A stretch of 64,000 nucleotides of DNA from JAFDZV01 sp035549015 (GCA_035549015.1 DASZRW010000108.1:35625-99624), one strand, 5' to 3'. Shown: positions 25,979-35,397, counted from the stretch's first letter. Translations and numbers: made by a program. The notes: a model not told the origin generated them from the sequence alone.

Positions 25979-27985
25979 ATGGTCTCCATGCGAAACAGAT
26001 ATCTCATCTCGATCCACTCGCTTGGAATCTTTCTCGTTGCCTCCGCTGTTGCCCAATCGACCACCGAACCGACGCACGAGGTGCTGACGGTTGGTGCGTA
26101 CGGCGGCTATGCGTTCAACATTCTGCGAAGCGCCTTTGCGGTGGACAAGACCGGCCAGGTTGTGGGCTCGGACGACTGCGGCCGTTTCGAGCGGGGCACC
26201 GGCACGGCGCCGTTGTTCGGCGTGGCTGCCGAGCTGCCGCTGGACGGCCGATTCCGCGCCGGGCTTCGTGCCGAGTACCAGCAGCGCGGCGGCACGCTTC
26301 GATTCGGCTGCGTGGATCCGGCCACCACGCGTCTGCCGGACGGCAGCGTGGTGGTGGCGCTTACCGATCATGTTGCAGACGTTCGCTTCGCCACTCTGAC
26401 CACCAAGCTCCTGCTGGGCTATCGCCCGGGCAACTTTCCGTTGCAGGTGGATGCCGGACCCGCTGTCGCGTTCGTGCTTCCCAGCCCTGCCTACAATGCG
26501 TGGGAGGAGATCGTTGCCCCCTCTTCCGCGGAGTTCGTGACCGGAGGCCAGGTGCGGCCGTACGGCAACGGCCCGTTCAACAACGGCGTGCATGTTGCCG
26601 CCGGGATCGCGGCCGATCTCTCCTGGCGGGCGCCGATCGGGCAGCGGCTTTCGCTGGTGCCGGAGGTGGGCGGAATGCTCTCGCTGACGAACGACGTGCC
26701 GGAGGCGGCGCTCCGCTCGCACGATATCCATGCCTCACTCGGCCTGTTCTATCGCTTCGATCGCTCGCCGGAGCCCGTTCCTGTTCCCATTGCCGTCGCC
26801 GAGCCTCCGCGGGAACAGGTTCCAACGCTCGACATCGGCCTCACGGCCAACGTGAAGCTGCCGGATGGCAGGCTTACCGACACGCTGGTTGTGCAGCAGA
26901 CAGGGCTGGTATCCTCCAAGCTCTATCCTCTTCTCACCTATCTCTTCTTCGACGAGGCGAACGCGGCCATTCCACAGCGCTATGTGCGGCGTACGCCGGA
27001 GGCGACGCGTGCGTTCAGCGAGGATAACCTTCGCACGTTGAACACGCTCGGCATCTATTACAACCTTCTGGACATTATCGGGCTTCGAATGACGCGGCAT
27101 GCCTCCGCAACGGTGACGGTAACCGGCACGCAGCCCGATGTTCCCGTGAGCGAAAAGCTTGCGCTTGCAACGCAGCGCGCCGAGAATGTGAAGGCGTATC
27201 TGGTGGACACATGGAAGATCGATCCCGCGCGCATCACGGTGGCTGCCCGCACGGAGCCGCAGGCCAGGAGCAACCCGGAGACGCGCGAGGGGGCGGCGGA
27301 GAACCGGCGCGTGGAGATCAGTTCCGGCACGTACGAAATCACCGAGCCGGTGCTGCTTGCCGATACCTCGGCGGAGAACGTCGCGCCGCCGGCATGGCTT
27401 GCCTCGCGCGTGTCTGCGGAGTCCGGCATCGATACCTGGACCATCGTTGTCTCCGGCGGGCGCAAGCACGATGCCATATTCGCCGGAAGCGGAATGCCGC
27501 CGGCACATCTCGAACTTCCGCAGACCTTCATCGACGAAGCCGCCGCAACCCGGCCTCCGCAGTTCGGCATGAGCCTTACCGTACGCGACCTCGCCGGCGA
27601 GCAGGTTACAGACAGTACCACCTTGCCGCTTCGCTGGGAGAACCACTTGAGCGATATTCGCTTTGGAACCGGTTCGTACTCGCTGATCCTCTTCGACTTC
27701 AACAGCGCGCAGCTTCGCCCGGAGCATCTCCGAACGCTGGACCTCGTGAACGCCCGCGCCGATTCGACCTCGCATGCAGGCGTCTACGGCTACACGGATG
27801 TTCTCGGCTCCGACGAGTTGAACAAGACGCTCTCGGAGCAGCGCGCGTCGTCGGTAGCAGGGCGCCTGCGGTCGCATGTGGATGAAGTGATCGGCCGTGG
27901 TGAGACCACGCAGCTCTACGACAACACGCTGCCGGAGGGCCGGTTCTACTCCCGTACGGTCATGATCGAAACAAAGACTCCGTAA
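25979..27985 (+). CDS. Outer-membrane protein with two OmpA-like domains
   Basis: 668 residues with a signal peptide (HSLGIFLVASAVAQ). ATG at 25979 or 25988 both fit. Residues about 30-260 look like an outer-membrane beta-barrel (alternating hydrophobic strands, GAYGGYAFN, YRFDRS end). A first OmpA-like domain spans about 310-450 (LLTYLFFDEANAAIP, LATQRAENVKAYLVDTWKI, ENRRVEISS). A second ends the protein (SLILFDFNSAQLRPEHL, GYTDVLGSDELNKTLSEQRA, FYSRTVMIE). The second retains the GYTD..G signature; the first has diverged from the HTD core. A tandem arrangement is unusual. It is co-transcribed with the T9SS protein before it and the cytochrome after it. Confidence 0.75.
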   Translation: MVSMRNRYLISIHSLGIFLVASAVAQSTTEPTHEVLTVGAYGGYAFNILRSAFAVDKTGQVVGSDDCGRFERGTGTAPLFGVAAELPLDGRFRAGLRAEYQQRGGTLRFGCVDPATTRLPDGSVVVALTDHVADVRFATLTTKLLLGYRPGNFPLQVDAGPAVAFVLPSPAYNAWEEIVAPSSAEFVTGGQVRPYGNGPFNNGVHVAAGIAADLSWRAPIGQRLSLVPEVGGMLSLTNDVPEAALRSHDIHASLGLFYRFDRSPEPVPVPIAVAEPPREQVPTLDIGLTANVKLPDGRLTDTLVVQQTGLVSSKLYPLLTYLFFDEANAAIPQRYVRRTPEATRAFSEDNLRTLNTLGIYYNLLDIIGLRMTRHASATVTVTGTQPDVPVSEKLALATQRAENVKAYLVDTWKIDPARITVAARTEPQARSNPETREGAAENRRVEISSGTYEITEPVLLADTSAENVAPPAWLASRVSAESGIDTWTIVVSGGRKHDAIFAGSGMPPAHLELPQTFIDEAAATRPPQFGMSLTVRDLAGEQVTDSTTLPLRWENHLSDIRFGTGSYSLILFDFNSAQLRPEHLRTLDLVNARADSTSHAGVYGYTDVLGSDELNKTLSEQRASSVAGRLRSHVDEVIGRGETTQLYDNTLPEGRFYSRTVMIETKTP

Positions 27986-27994
27986 CAGGCTTCC

Positions 27995-28528
27995 ATGACT
28001 TCCTCCACAAACGGCACGGTGGGCGGCTCACCCAGGAGCTACCGTGCCTGGCTGCTCAGCGCGATCGGCGTCATCGCCGTGGTTCTCGTTATCTACTACG
28101 CCGTCACCTCCTCCATGGGAAGGAACCTCTCCTCTGCCGATGCCAACGCAGCCAAGGGGAGCACCATCTATCAGAATCGCTGTGCAAGCTGCCACCAGGA
28201 TGACGGGCAGGGGATTGCGGGAGCCTATCCGCCGCTTGCTCTTTCCGAACGCGTTGCCGGCGACCGCTCCACGTTGATCAGCATCGTGCTGCACGGCATG
28301 CAGGGGCCGATCACGGTTCACGGCGTGAAGTACAACGGCGTGATGCCGTCCACGATGGATGTGCTGAGCGATGACGAGGTGGCGGCCGTTCTGAATTACG
28401 TGCGTGGTTCCTGGGGAGTACGGCCCACGGACAAGGGAACCGTGGATGCCTCGATGGTGGAGGATGTACGGAAGCGCACCGCCCACCGGGTAACGCCGTG
28501 GACGGAGACGGAGCTCGAAGGGCACTGA
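27995..28528 (+). CDS. Membrane-anchored monoheme cytochrome c
   Basis: 177 residues. One membrane segment at about 20-40 (LLSAIGVIAVVLVIYYAV) anchors a periplasmic cytochrome c domain with CASCH at 63-67 and a probable axial Met at 117 (GVMPSTM). The segment DDGQGIAGAYPPLA after the heme site is typical of class I cytochromes that pass electrons to an oxidase or other partner. The end (VRKRTAHRVTPWTETE) is extra. It begins 9 bases after the OmpA-like gene. Heme attachment would use the ccm cluster at 36906-42317. The electron partner is unknown. Confidence 0.87.
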   Translation: MTSSTNGTVGGSPRSYRAWLLSAIGVIAVVLVIYYAVTSSMGRNLSSADANAAKGSTIYQNRCASCHQDDGQGIAGAYPPLALSERVAGDRSTLISIVLHGMQGPITVHGVKYNGVMPSTMDVLSDDEVAAVLNYVRGSWGVRPTDKGTVDASMVEDVRKRTAHRVTPWTETELEGH

Positions 28529-28550
28529 GCGTGCCCGTGGTCTCCAGCAC

Positions 28551-29558
28551 CTACCCTCCCTTCAACTCCTCGAGCGCCCGGCGGAAATCGTCGAAGTTCT
28601 CGAAGCGGCATCCCGCCGCGTGTTCGTGCCCGCCGCCGCCGTAGCGTTCCGCGATCTTCCGTGCGTTGGTATGCCCGCCGGGAATCGATCGCAGCGAACA
28701 ACGCACACTCCAGTTCTCCTGCACCGTGAAGATCAGCGCGATGGCGTTCGGAGCCTCGGCATGCTGCTCGCAGAGGTGGTTGCCGAGCTCGGAGCTGAAC
28801 GATGTTGCGTTCACAACCAGCAGCGGGCCATCCGGCGTCCGCACCTCGGCCACGTTGCGCGCGGACCGCGCCACCTGCGACTGCACCATCGCCGTGATCG
28901 CCTCACCGTCGGTGCGCCTCCGTGCAAACCAGGCATCGGGAGCGCGCAGCGATTCGTCCAGTTCCGCCGTCATGGACTCCACCGTGCCATCCAGCACGTT
29001 CAGCGCCGCGTTCACCTCGTGCGACGACGGAAGCTTCCACTCCCAGATGTCCTGATCGGCAACGTAGCGAAGAAGGATCGGTGGCTCGGAGCTCTCGCCG
29101 AAGCGCTCGTTGAAGTAATACCATACCAGCGTGGCGCCGCTCAGACCGGGGCCGATCTTGATATAGAGCTCGTCGCAGAACCGCCCAAGCTCCTCCGTCT
29201 TCTCCAATGCCGTCTGATGATGGTCGATGCAGACCGTGTGCGGCTTCGCCGATGCAAGACGGGCAATCGAGCGCAGATACTCCACCACCTGATTGTACTT
29301 GGTTGCGGAGATGCTGATATCCACCAGATAGATCCCGGTTACGGGATAGTCCGCACGGAACACGCTCGTGAGAACGTTCTCGGGGAAGGGATCGTCCCAC
29401 TCCGAATTGTATGCCAGCGGGCAGAAACGGATGTCGAGTTCCGGGCCATCCGTGGCCTCGCGCAGCAGGCGGTATCGCAGTGCCGCGGCCGACGCCGATC
29501 CGTCGTTGCACGGCGCGTGATAGATGCAGAGGATTGTGTTCTTCACCACGTGGGTCAT
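28551..29558 (-). CDS. DHH/DHHA1 family phosphoesterase
   Basis: 335 residues from an ATG at 29558 that overlaps the stop of the upstream aldolase gene (ATGA), which fixes the start; the frame stays open 48 bases further upstream. Motifs: HAPCNDGSASA at 14-24 (metal-binding His and Asp), YLVDIS near 77-82, the DHH triad at 112-114 in IDHHQT, and the C-terminal DHHA1 signature GGGGHEHAAG near residue 310. Members hydrolyse oligonucleotides, cyclic dinucleotides or other phosphoesters with Mn2+. The N-terminal CNDG form is seen in oligoribonuclease-like bacterial members. The substrate is undecided. It is translationally coupled to threonine aldolase. Confidence 0.85.
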   Translation of the reverse strand: MTHVVKNTILCIYHAPCNDGSASAAALRYRLLREATDGPELDIRFCPLAYNSEWDDPFPENVLTSVFRADYPVTGIYLVDISISATKYNQVVEYLRSIARLASAKPHTVCIDHHQTALEKTEELGRFCDELYIKIGPGLSGATLVWYYFNERFGESSEPPILLRYVADQDIWEWKLPSSHEVNAALNVLDGTVESMTAELDESLRAPDAWFARRRTDGEAITAMVQSQVARSARNVAEVRTPDGPLLVVNATSFSSELGNHLCEQHAEAPNAIALIFTVQENWSVRCSLRSIPGGHTNARKIAERYGGGGHEHAAGCRFENFDDFRRALEELKGG

Positions 29559-30604
29559 GCATTCTCTCCGGAGCTGCTCAATCCTTCCGCCGCAGCGCGC
29601 ACGCACTCTGCGGCCCGCAATGCATCCGTCTGCGCGACATCCTTGTGGAATACCGCGCGCAGCTTCCCCTTGAATGCAGCAGAGACTTTCACGCCGGACT
29701 GTGCGACACGTGCTTCGAATTCCGGTGCGCCGGTTCCGCGTATCGAGAAGAGAACGATGTTGGTCTGCGGCGTGTGAAGCACCTGCAGGTTGGGCGTATC
29801 GTGAAGTGCCTCGGCGAAGAGCCGCGCGTTCTCATGGTCATCCCGCAGACGCTCCACGTTGTTGCGCAATGCGTAGAGGCCGGCGGCGGCAAGGATGCCG
29901 GCCTGGCGCCAGCCGCCTCCCCAGATCTTCCGGAAGTGGCGGGCGATCTCCACATGCCGCCGCGCACCCGCCATCACGGAGCCGGCAGGTGCGCCGAGCC
30001 CCTTCGAGAGACAGACGGAAACGGTGTCGAAGTGCGCGGCATAGGTTGCCGGGGCCATTCCCGTTGCCACGCAGGCGTTCCACAGCCGCGCGCCGTCCAG
30101 GTGCCGGGCGATTCCCCGCTCCGCTGCGAGGCGGCAGATGGCGGCGATACGATCGATCGGTATCACCGCTCCTCCCTCACGGTTGTGCGTCTGCTCCATC
30201 GCCACAAGCGCAGTGCGCGGCAGGTAGTAGGCCTCCTCCCGTATCGCCTCCTCCACGGCATCCAGCTCCATGCATCCATGCGTGTCCGGAATCGGATGAA
30301 TCTGCACTCCCGAGAGAAGTGCGGGCGCGCCGGTCTCGTAGTTGTAGATGTGACAGTTCTCGCCGATGATCACCTCGTCGCCCGGCGATGTCAGCACCTT
30401 GAGACAGAGCTGATTGCTCATCACACCGGTCGGCACGAAGAGCGCCGCCTCCTTGCCCAGCAGCTCGGCGACGGTGTCCTGCAGCTCGTTGACCGTTGGA
30501 TCTTCGCTGTAGACATCATCGCCAACGGCTGCATTCGCCATTGCCGCAATCATCGGAGCGTCCGGCCTGGTCACCGTGTCGCTTCGCAGATCTATGAGTT
30601 TCAT
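29555..30604 (-). CDS. ltaE: L-threonine aldolase (PLP enzyme)
   Basis: 349 residues, starting MKLIDLRSDTVTRP, the classic N-terminus of the family; an ATG two codons upstream is equally possible. It cleaves L-threonine (or allo-threonine) to glycine and acetaldehyde using pyridoxal phosphate. Visible features: the cofactor Lys201 in CLSKGLGAPAG, His85 in ENCHIYNYE (stacks on PLP), Asp170 and Arg in HLDGARLWNA, and MEQTHNREGG before them. Length is normal. The stop overlaps the start of the DHH phosphoesterase. It is divergent from comB, with about 250 bases between starts. Confidence 0.92.
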   Translation of the reverse strand: MKLIDLRSDTVTRPDAPMIAAMANAAVGDDVYSEDPTVNELQDTVAELLGKEAALFVPTGVMSNQLCLKVLTSPGDEVIIGENCHIYNYETGAPALLSGVQIHPIPDTHGCMELDAVEEAIREEAYYLPRTALVAMEQTHNREGGAVIPIDRIAAICRLAAERGIARHLDGARLWNACVATGMAPATYAAHFDTVSVCLSKGLGAPAGSVMAGARRHVEIARHFRKIWGGGWRQAGILAAAGLYALRNNVERLRDDHENARLFAEALHDTPNLQVLHTPQTNIVLFSIRGTGAPEFEARVAQSGVKVSAAFKGKLRAVFHKDVAQTDALRAAECVRAAAEGLSSSGENA

Positions 30605-30789
30605 GTTCATCAAATTTCGATTATGCCCGCACCTCAAGCGCCTCTCGCAGCACTTCGAGTGCTGCTCGAGATTCAACTGTCACGTGAGCGTCCGGTACGC
30701 TCCTTCTTCAACGAGTGTCACCCTGCAAGGCCCTTCAAATCTGGGCTCCACGGCGGCGGTACGGCCGGGTCTTCAACAAGATTCTCATT

Positions 30790-30820
30790 TGAATTTGAGC
30801 GCTTTGCGCCCATATTTGAC
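30790..30820 (+). promoter_or_regulatory. Bacteroidota-type promoter for comB-ftsK
   Basis: TTTG at 30790-30793, exactly 19 bases, then CATATTTG at 30813-30820 (one mismatch to TAnnTTTG). Transcription would start near 30826, about 30 bases before the comB ATG. Confidence 0.6.
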
Positions 30821-30854
30821 CCATGTCCGAAGGTTGCAGGTCTTGAAGGAAGGT

Positions 30855-31628
30855 ATGTTCATCAACGTGAAGTTCGCCCCGTCGATGGTTGGATCGGATC
30901 ACGATCTCAAGCAGTCGTCGGTGGTTGTGATCGATACACTGCGCGCTACCAGTACGATTATCGCCGCATTGATGGCTGGGGCTCGGGAGGTGATAGCCGC
31001 GGCTACCATTGAAGAGGCTGTCGCCATCTCTCATCGTCTCGGAACGGAGCGAACCCTTCTCGGGGGTGAACGGGGCGGCGTCCGGATCAAGGGCTTCCAT
31101 CTCGGCAATTCGCCGGGCGAATATACGCCCGAGGTAGTGCATGGGAAAACAATCATCCTTACCACTTCCAACGGATCCGGTGCGCTGCTGAAGGCACGGC
31201 AGGCGGCGCAGACGCTTTGCGGAGCGCTGTTGAACGCATCTGCAGTGGCACGGCATCTCGCAGCCGGCGGTGCCCGGGATGTCCTCCTCCTCTGCTCCGG
31301 CTCCGGCGGCAACGTCTCATTGGAAGATTCACTCGCGGCCGGTGCAATCCTCGCTGAACTCCTCGCGGTGCAGGACTCCGGGAGTGTGACCATCTCCGAC
31401 GGCGCACGCATCGCTCTCTGGTTGTTCAACGAATGCCGGAACGATCTTCCGGCGGCATTGCGCGCAAGCGAGCACGGCAGGGCGCTCATGGAGCTCGGGT
31501 TCACGGACGATCTGGACTATTGCGCCCGCCTCGATATTCCCGATGCGCCGGTTCCCGCGTTCGCGGGCTCGTCCATCAAGGTTCAGCAGAGCGGGCCGGC
31601 CGGTCCGACGGTGGCACGATTCGTATAG
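30855..31628 (+). CDS. comB: 2-phosphosulfolactate phosphatase family protein (ComB)
   Basis: 257 residues from ATG 30855, which has a good purine-rich ribosome site (GAAGGAAGG) and lies just after the promoter. ComB removes phosphate from 2-phosphosulfolactate with Mg2+. Family signatures: VVVIDTLRATSTIIAAL near 20-36 (Asp and Arg), LGGERGGVRIKGF with a following LGNSP, IILTTSNGSGAL, and LLLCSGSGGNVSLEDSLAAG. In methanogens this makes coenzyme M; in bacteria without methanogenesis the role is unclear, and I see no comA or comC nearby. It is followed 15 bases later by ftsK, and the two are probably co-transcribed. Confidence 0.85.
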   Translation: MFINVKFAPSMVGSDHDLKQSSVVVIDTLRATSTIIAALMAGAREVIAAATIEEAVAISHRLGTERTLLGGERGGVRIKGFHLGNSPGEYTPEVVHGKTIILTTSNGSGALLKARQAAQTLCGALLNASAVARHLAAGGARDVLLLCSGSGGNVSLEDSLAAGAILAELLAVQDSGSVTISDGARIALWLFNECRNDLPAALRASEHGRALMELGFTDDLDYCARLDIPDAPVPAFAGSSIKVQQSGPAGPTVARFV

Positions 31629-31643
31629 AAGCTCTACACATTC

Positions 31644-34490
31644 ATGGCAGCTGAGCAGACACAGACCGAAGTTACACTCCTGCGCACCGGCTCCTCCTCG
31701 AACGGTGCCGCCGGTGTGCCCGGGGGACGCGGACGTTCGGGGGGACGCAGGCCGGCGGGCTCGTCGAAGACGCCGGCGCAGCCTGTGAAGGAATCCGGGA
31801 ACGATCCAGACGAGCGTCTGCGGCAGGTCCTTTCGGTGATGCTCTGGCTGGTAGCCGCGCTCCTCCTCCTTGCGCTCATCAGCTATACGCCGCTGGACCA
31901 GGCCAATGCGGACGTGCATGTGCGCGACATCTTCGGCCTGTTCAGAAACGATCCGGCAATCGCGGCCCGTGCGGATACCACGCAGAACTGGCTGGGACTT
32001 CTCGGCGCATTCGTCTCCAATTTCCTGATCAACGGAACCATCGGCTACGCCGTTCTCTTCACGCCGCTCCTGATCGGGCTCTGGGGCGGCGCGCTCTTCT
32101 TCGGCAGCGGCTACCGTCGCCTGACGCGCCTCTCGCTCTATACGCTCGGCGTGCTGGCGCTGGGCGCATCGATCCTCGGCACCGTACAGCTTGTCGGGTG
32201 GATGCCGCATCCGCCGCATGAGTGGAGCGGCGCCATCGGCTCGTTCATCGCCTCCATCTGTTCCGGGATGATCGGCACCGCCGGCTCATTCCTCGTGCTC
32301 ATCGCATCGCTGGTGATCACGCTGGTCTATGCAACGAACAGCGATCTGCGCACCACCTATGGAACCGTGAGCGGCTTCCTGCTGAAGCTCTACCGGCAGG
32401 TCCGTACCTCCCTCGAGCGCCGGCATGGCGTGATCGCGGAACGGGACGGCAACAGCGATGGTGCTCCCGCTGCTCAGGCGCCCGGCAACGGGCCCGCCTC
32501 CACGCCTGCGCCGGAGACGGCGGACAACGAGCCGGCCCGCATGGTGCGCCGCATGCGCACGGCATTGCACGAGGAGCCGCGCATCAGCCGTCCGGCGACG
32601 GCGTCGCAGGAGATCGCGTCGCAGCACCCGCATGTCAACGACGTCGGTGCCATCCCCCTCCCCTCCCCCATCGCCGCGGCCGTGGAACCGAAGGTTGTAC
32701 CGGCCGCGAAGCCGGAGCCGGTACGTCCCGCCGACGCCGTGAGGGGGCAGAGTCCGGCTCAGCCGTCGCCGAACGATCCGCTCCTCACCGATGCCGCGCG
32801 GCGCGCGATGGAGCGTGAGGCGGCCCTGGCCGGCACCGGAAGCCGGACGCCGAAGGGGGAGGATGACGCCGTTGCAATCGTTCATGGCGCCCCTGCGCCG
32901 GTTCATGGCACGGCCGTGGTCAACAGGCTTACGCTCAACGTGCAGGAAGGCGAAACCGTCGCCGATCTGGAGACGGAGGATGATGGAGAGTTGATAGAGC
33001 GGCGGCGCGACGAACAGATCCGCTACACGCCCCCCTCGATCGACCTTCTGGTGCCGCAGAGCGAGGATGCCGATGTGAAGGATGACGAGCTGAAGGAGAA
33101 CGGCCGCATCCTCCAGGAGAAGCTTGCGACGTTCAACATTCAGATCGAGAATCTGACCGTGACTCCCGGTCCGGTTGTGACGCTCTACGAATTCGTCCCG
33201 GCGGCCGGCATCAAGCTCTCGCAGATCGAGTCGCTGCAGGATGATATCGCGCTCGCGCTGAAGGCGCGCGGCATCCGCATCATCGCGCCGATCCCGGGGA
33301 AGGGAACCGTGGGCGTGGAGATACCGAATCACAAGCCCGCGATGGTGCGCATTCGCTCCGTGATCAACACCACGAAGTTCCGCGAGGCCGTGCACCGCCT
33401 GCCGCTGGCGCTCGGCAAGACCACGGTGGGTGAGGTCTTCTGCGACGATCTCTCCAAGATGCCCCACCTGCTGATAGCCGGTGCCACCGGCTCCGGCAAG
33501 TCCGTGGGCGTGAACGCGATCCTCACCTCGCTTCTCTACAAGATGCATCCGAGCGATCTGAAGTTCGTGGTGATCGATCCGAAGAAGATCGAGCTTACGC
33601 AGTATCGCGCGCTGCGGAATCACTTCCTTGCCAGGTGCCCCGATATCGACGAGGACATCATCACCAATCCGCAGAACGCGGTGATCGCGTTGAAGTCGCT
33701 CGAGATGGAGATGGACAGGCGATACGACATCCTCGCCAAGGTCGGGCAGCGCAACATCTTCGACTACAACGCGAAGGTGGCCGAGGGGAAGTACAGCGAG
33801 GCGACGGACTTCCACCATGTGAAGCTCCCCTACATCGTGCTCATTCTCGATGAGCTCGCGGACCTGATGATCACGGCGGCCAAGGAGGTCGAGGAGCCGA
33901 TAGCGCGCCTTGCGCAGCTTGCACGCGCCATCGGCATTCATCTGATCGTTGCAACACAGCGTCCATCGGTGGACGTGCTCACCGGCGTCATCAAGGCCAA
34001 CTTCCCGGCACGCATCGCCTATCAGGTGGCCTCCAAGATCGACTCGCGCACCATCCTCGATATGAACGGTGCCGAGCAGTTGCTGGGCAACGGCGACATG
34101 CTCTTCCTCCCCGCCGGGCAGCCGAAGCCGCTTCGCCTGCAGAATGCCTTCGTCTCCACCGAGGAAGTGGAGGAGATCTGCGATCACATCGGCAACCAGA
34201 AGGGGTACACCTATCCGTACATGCTCCCCTCCGTCCTCGAGAAGAAGGGGAAGGCCGGCGCGAGCGGCGGCGGAGAGCGGGACGATCTGTTCGATGAGGC
34301 GGCGCGTCTCGTGGTGCGGCACCAGCAGGGCTCCGTCTCCCTGATTCAACGAAGACTCAAGGTGGGCTACTCGCGCGCGGCTCGCATCGTGGATGAGCTG
34401 GAGATGGCCGGCATCGTTGGGCCGTTCGATGGCTCGAAGGCGCGTGCCGTGCTGCTGGAAAGTGAAGCGGAGCTGGAAGCGTTCCTGTAA
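31644..34490 (+). CDS. ftsK: FtsK/SpoIIIE DNA translocase
   Basis: 948 residues. The N-terminus has about four membrane segments between 65 and 235, preceded by a basic Gly/Arg-rich tail. A Pro/Ala-rich linker runs from about 260 to 430. The translocase follows: an alpha domain (LLVPQSEDADVKDDELKE, PGPVVTLYEF), then the RecA-like motor with Walker A GATGSGKS at 613-620 and Walker B VLILDELADLM, and LIVATQRPSVDVLTG. The C-terminal winged-helix gamma domain (LVVRHQQGSVSLIQRRLKVGYSRAARIVDE) reads KOPS-type sequences. It pumps DNA at the septum during chromosome segregation. Full length; second gene after comB. Confidence 0.95.
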   Translation: MAAEQTQTEVTLLRTGSSSNGAAGVPGGRGRSGGRRPAGSSKTPAQPVKESGNDPDERLRQVLSVMLWLVAALLLLALISYTPLDQANADVHVRDIFGLFRNDPAIAARADTTQNWLGLLGAFVSNFLINGTIGYAVLFTPLLIGLWGGALFFGSGYRRLTRLSLYTLGVLALGASILGTVQLVGWMPHPPHEWSGAIGSFIASICSGMIGTAGSFLVLIASLVITLVYATNSDLRTTYGTVSGFLLKLYRQVRTSLERRHGVIAERDGNSDGAPAAQAPGNGPASTPAPETADNEPARMVRRMRTALHEEPRISRPATASQEIASQHPHVNDVGAIPLPSPIAAAVEPKVVPAAKPEPVRPADAVRGQSPAQPSPNDPLLTDAARRAMEREAALAGTGSRTPKGEDDAVAIVHGAPAPVHGTAVVNRLTLNVQEGETVADLETEDDGELIERRRDEQIRYTPPSIDLLVPQSEDADVKDDELKENGRILQEKLATFNIQIENLTVTPGPVVTLYEFVPAAGIKLSQIESLQDDIALALKARGIRIIAPIPGKGTVGVEIPNHKPAMVRIRSVINTTKFREAVHRLPLALGKTTVGEVFCDDLSKMPHLLIAGATGSGKSVGVNAILTSLLYKMHPSDLKFVVIDPKKIELTQYRALRNHFLARCPDIDEDIITNPQNAVIALKSLEMEMDRRYDILAKVGQRNIFDYNAKVAEGKYSEATDFHHVKLPYIVLILDELADLMITAAKEVEEPIARLAQLARAIGIHLIVATQRPSVDVLTGVIKANFPARIAYQVASKIDSRTILDMNGAEQLLGNGDMLFLPAGQPKPLRLQNAFVSTEEVEEICDHIGNQKGYTYPYMLPSVLEKKGKAGASGGGERDDLFDEAARLVVRHQQGSVSLIQRRLKVGYSRAARIVDELEMAGIVGPFDGSKARAVLLESEAELEAFL

Positions 34491-34660
34491 GCCGCCAGCG
34501 GCCGGGAGAAATCGGGTGCGGTGTTTCTATCAGAACATTTCTTCTCAACGGCCTGGTCATGCGCGAGCGATTCGCCCATGGCCGGGCCGTTGGCGTTGTG
34601 CGTGAACACATGCGTGTACGGCGGGGTGTCGCGAACATCGATGGTACCGGCACGAGAGGA

Positions 34661-34702
34661 ATCTCTTCATCGGACCAAAGCGGACTATGCATATGAAGAG
34701 AT
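34661..34702. other. 10-bp inverted repeat between convergent ftsK and minus-strand genes
   Basis: ATCTCTTCAT (34661-34670) and ATGAAGAGAT (34693-34702) are perfect inverted copies with a 22-base loop in the 253-base gap 34491-34743. There is no T run, so it is only a possible bidirectional terminator. No gene is supported in the gap. Confidence 0.35.
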
Positions 34703-34743
34703 AGCCGCCCGCTCGGGGAGTGGGATGTACAGTTGTCTCCCGG

Positions 34744-35397
34744 CTATCCCTCCACTCCCTGCCGTGCCTGGAGGATCGACCGCGAGTAATGCAGATACGA
34801 CGGCACCTGCGCCGCCCGGATGGTGACGTTCGGGCGCTCGTGTCCGGTCTCGTCCGATGGCGACACGGGGCCGGCATGCGACTCGTCGTAGTAATGCAGC
34901 GTGCGTCCCTTCTCGGTGCCGACAATCAGATACGGCCGCTCCTCCGCGCCGGCGCGAAACCGAAGCCACCCCTTTCCCAGCGGCAGCCGCTCCTCCGGCG
35001 CAAGATGTGCGATGCGGATCTCGAAATCGGAAGCACCCCACAGCAGAGCGCAGCAGGAATCCAGAAACTCCATGGAGATCGTGGTACCGGCCGGTGCGAC
35101 GATCGTCAACGGTGACCGCCGGCGCAACCCGCGGCAATAGTTCACGAAGGCGCAGAGCCCGCGGGTTACTTCGATTGCATCGCTGGTGAGGATCACGGCC
35201 TTCACCGCGAGGATACGTTTGATCTTCCCCTCCTGATAGAGCGCCAGCAGGATCTCCGGACGCGGATTGATCATGGTAACCGCGCCCTCGTAGGCAATCA
35301 TGGTACCCGATATCGCCCCCTCCTCGGTTGCGAATACTTCGGCCTGATGCCGGCGATCGTGCCAGACGTGCTTGCTGAACATGGGGGATCGATTCAA
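34744..35397 (-). CDS. Probable metallo-beta-lactamase-fold protein lacking the metal motif
   Basis: 217 residues from a TTG that overlaps the fur stop (TTGA); an ATG at 35382 gives 212. No signal peptide. The pattern resembles RNase Z-like MBL proteins: GTMIAYEGAVTMINPRPEILLAL in place of the LLIDcG strand, then AVKAVILTSDAIEVTRGLCA in place of ILTHxHxDHxxGL, then LTIVAPAGTT. The His and Asp ligands are therefore absent at the expected site. The later part (FEIRIAHLAPEERLPLGKGW, YLIVGTEKGRTLHYYDESH) is also MBL-like. If the reading is right it is a non-catalytic relative. Coupled to fur, so it may work with that regulator. Confidence that it is a real gene is high, in the fold moderate. Confidence 0.6.
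   Translation of the reverse strand: MNRSPMFSKHVWHDRRHQAEVFATEEGAISGTMIAYEGAVTMINPRPEILLALYQEGKIKRILAVKAVILTSDAIEVTRGLCAFVNYCRGLRRRSPLTIVAPAGTTISMEFLDSCCALLWGASDFEIRIAHLAPEERLPLGKGWLRFRAGAEERPYLIVGTEKGRTLHYYDESHAGPVSPSDETGHERPNVTIRAAQVPSYLHYSRSILQARQGVEG

Noticed and set aside
28620..31012. Long plus-strand frames opposite the DHH and threonine aldolase genes
   Set aside because: The minus-strand proteins have all catalytic motifs and an ATGA overlap; the plus frames are shadows.
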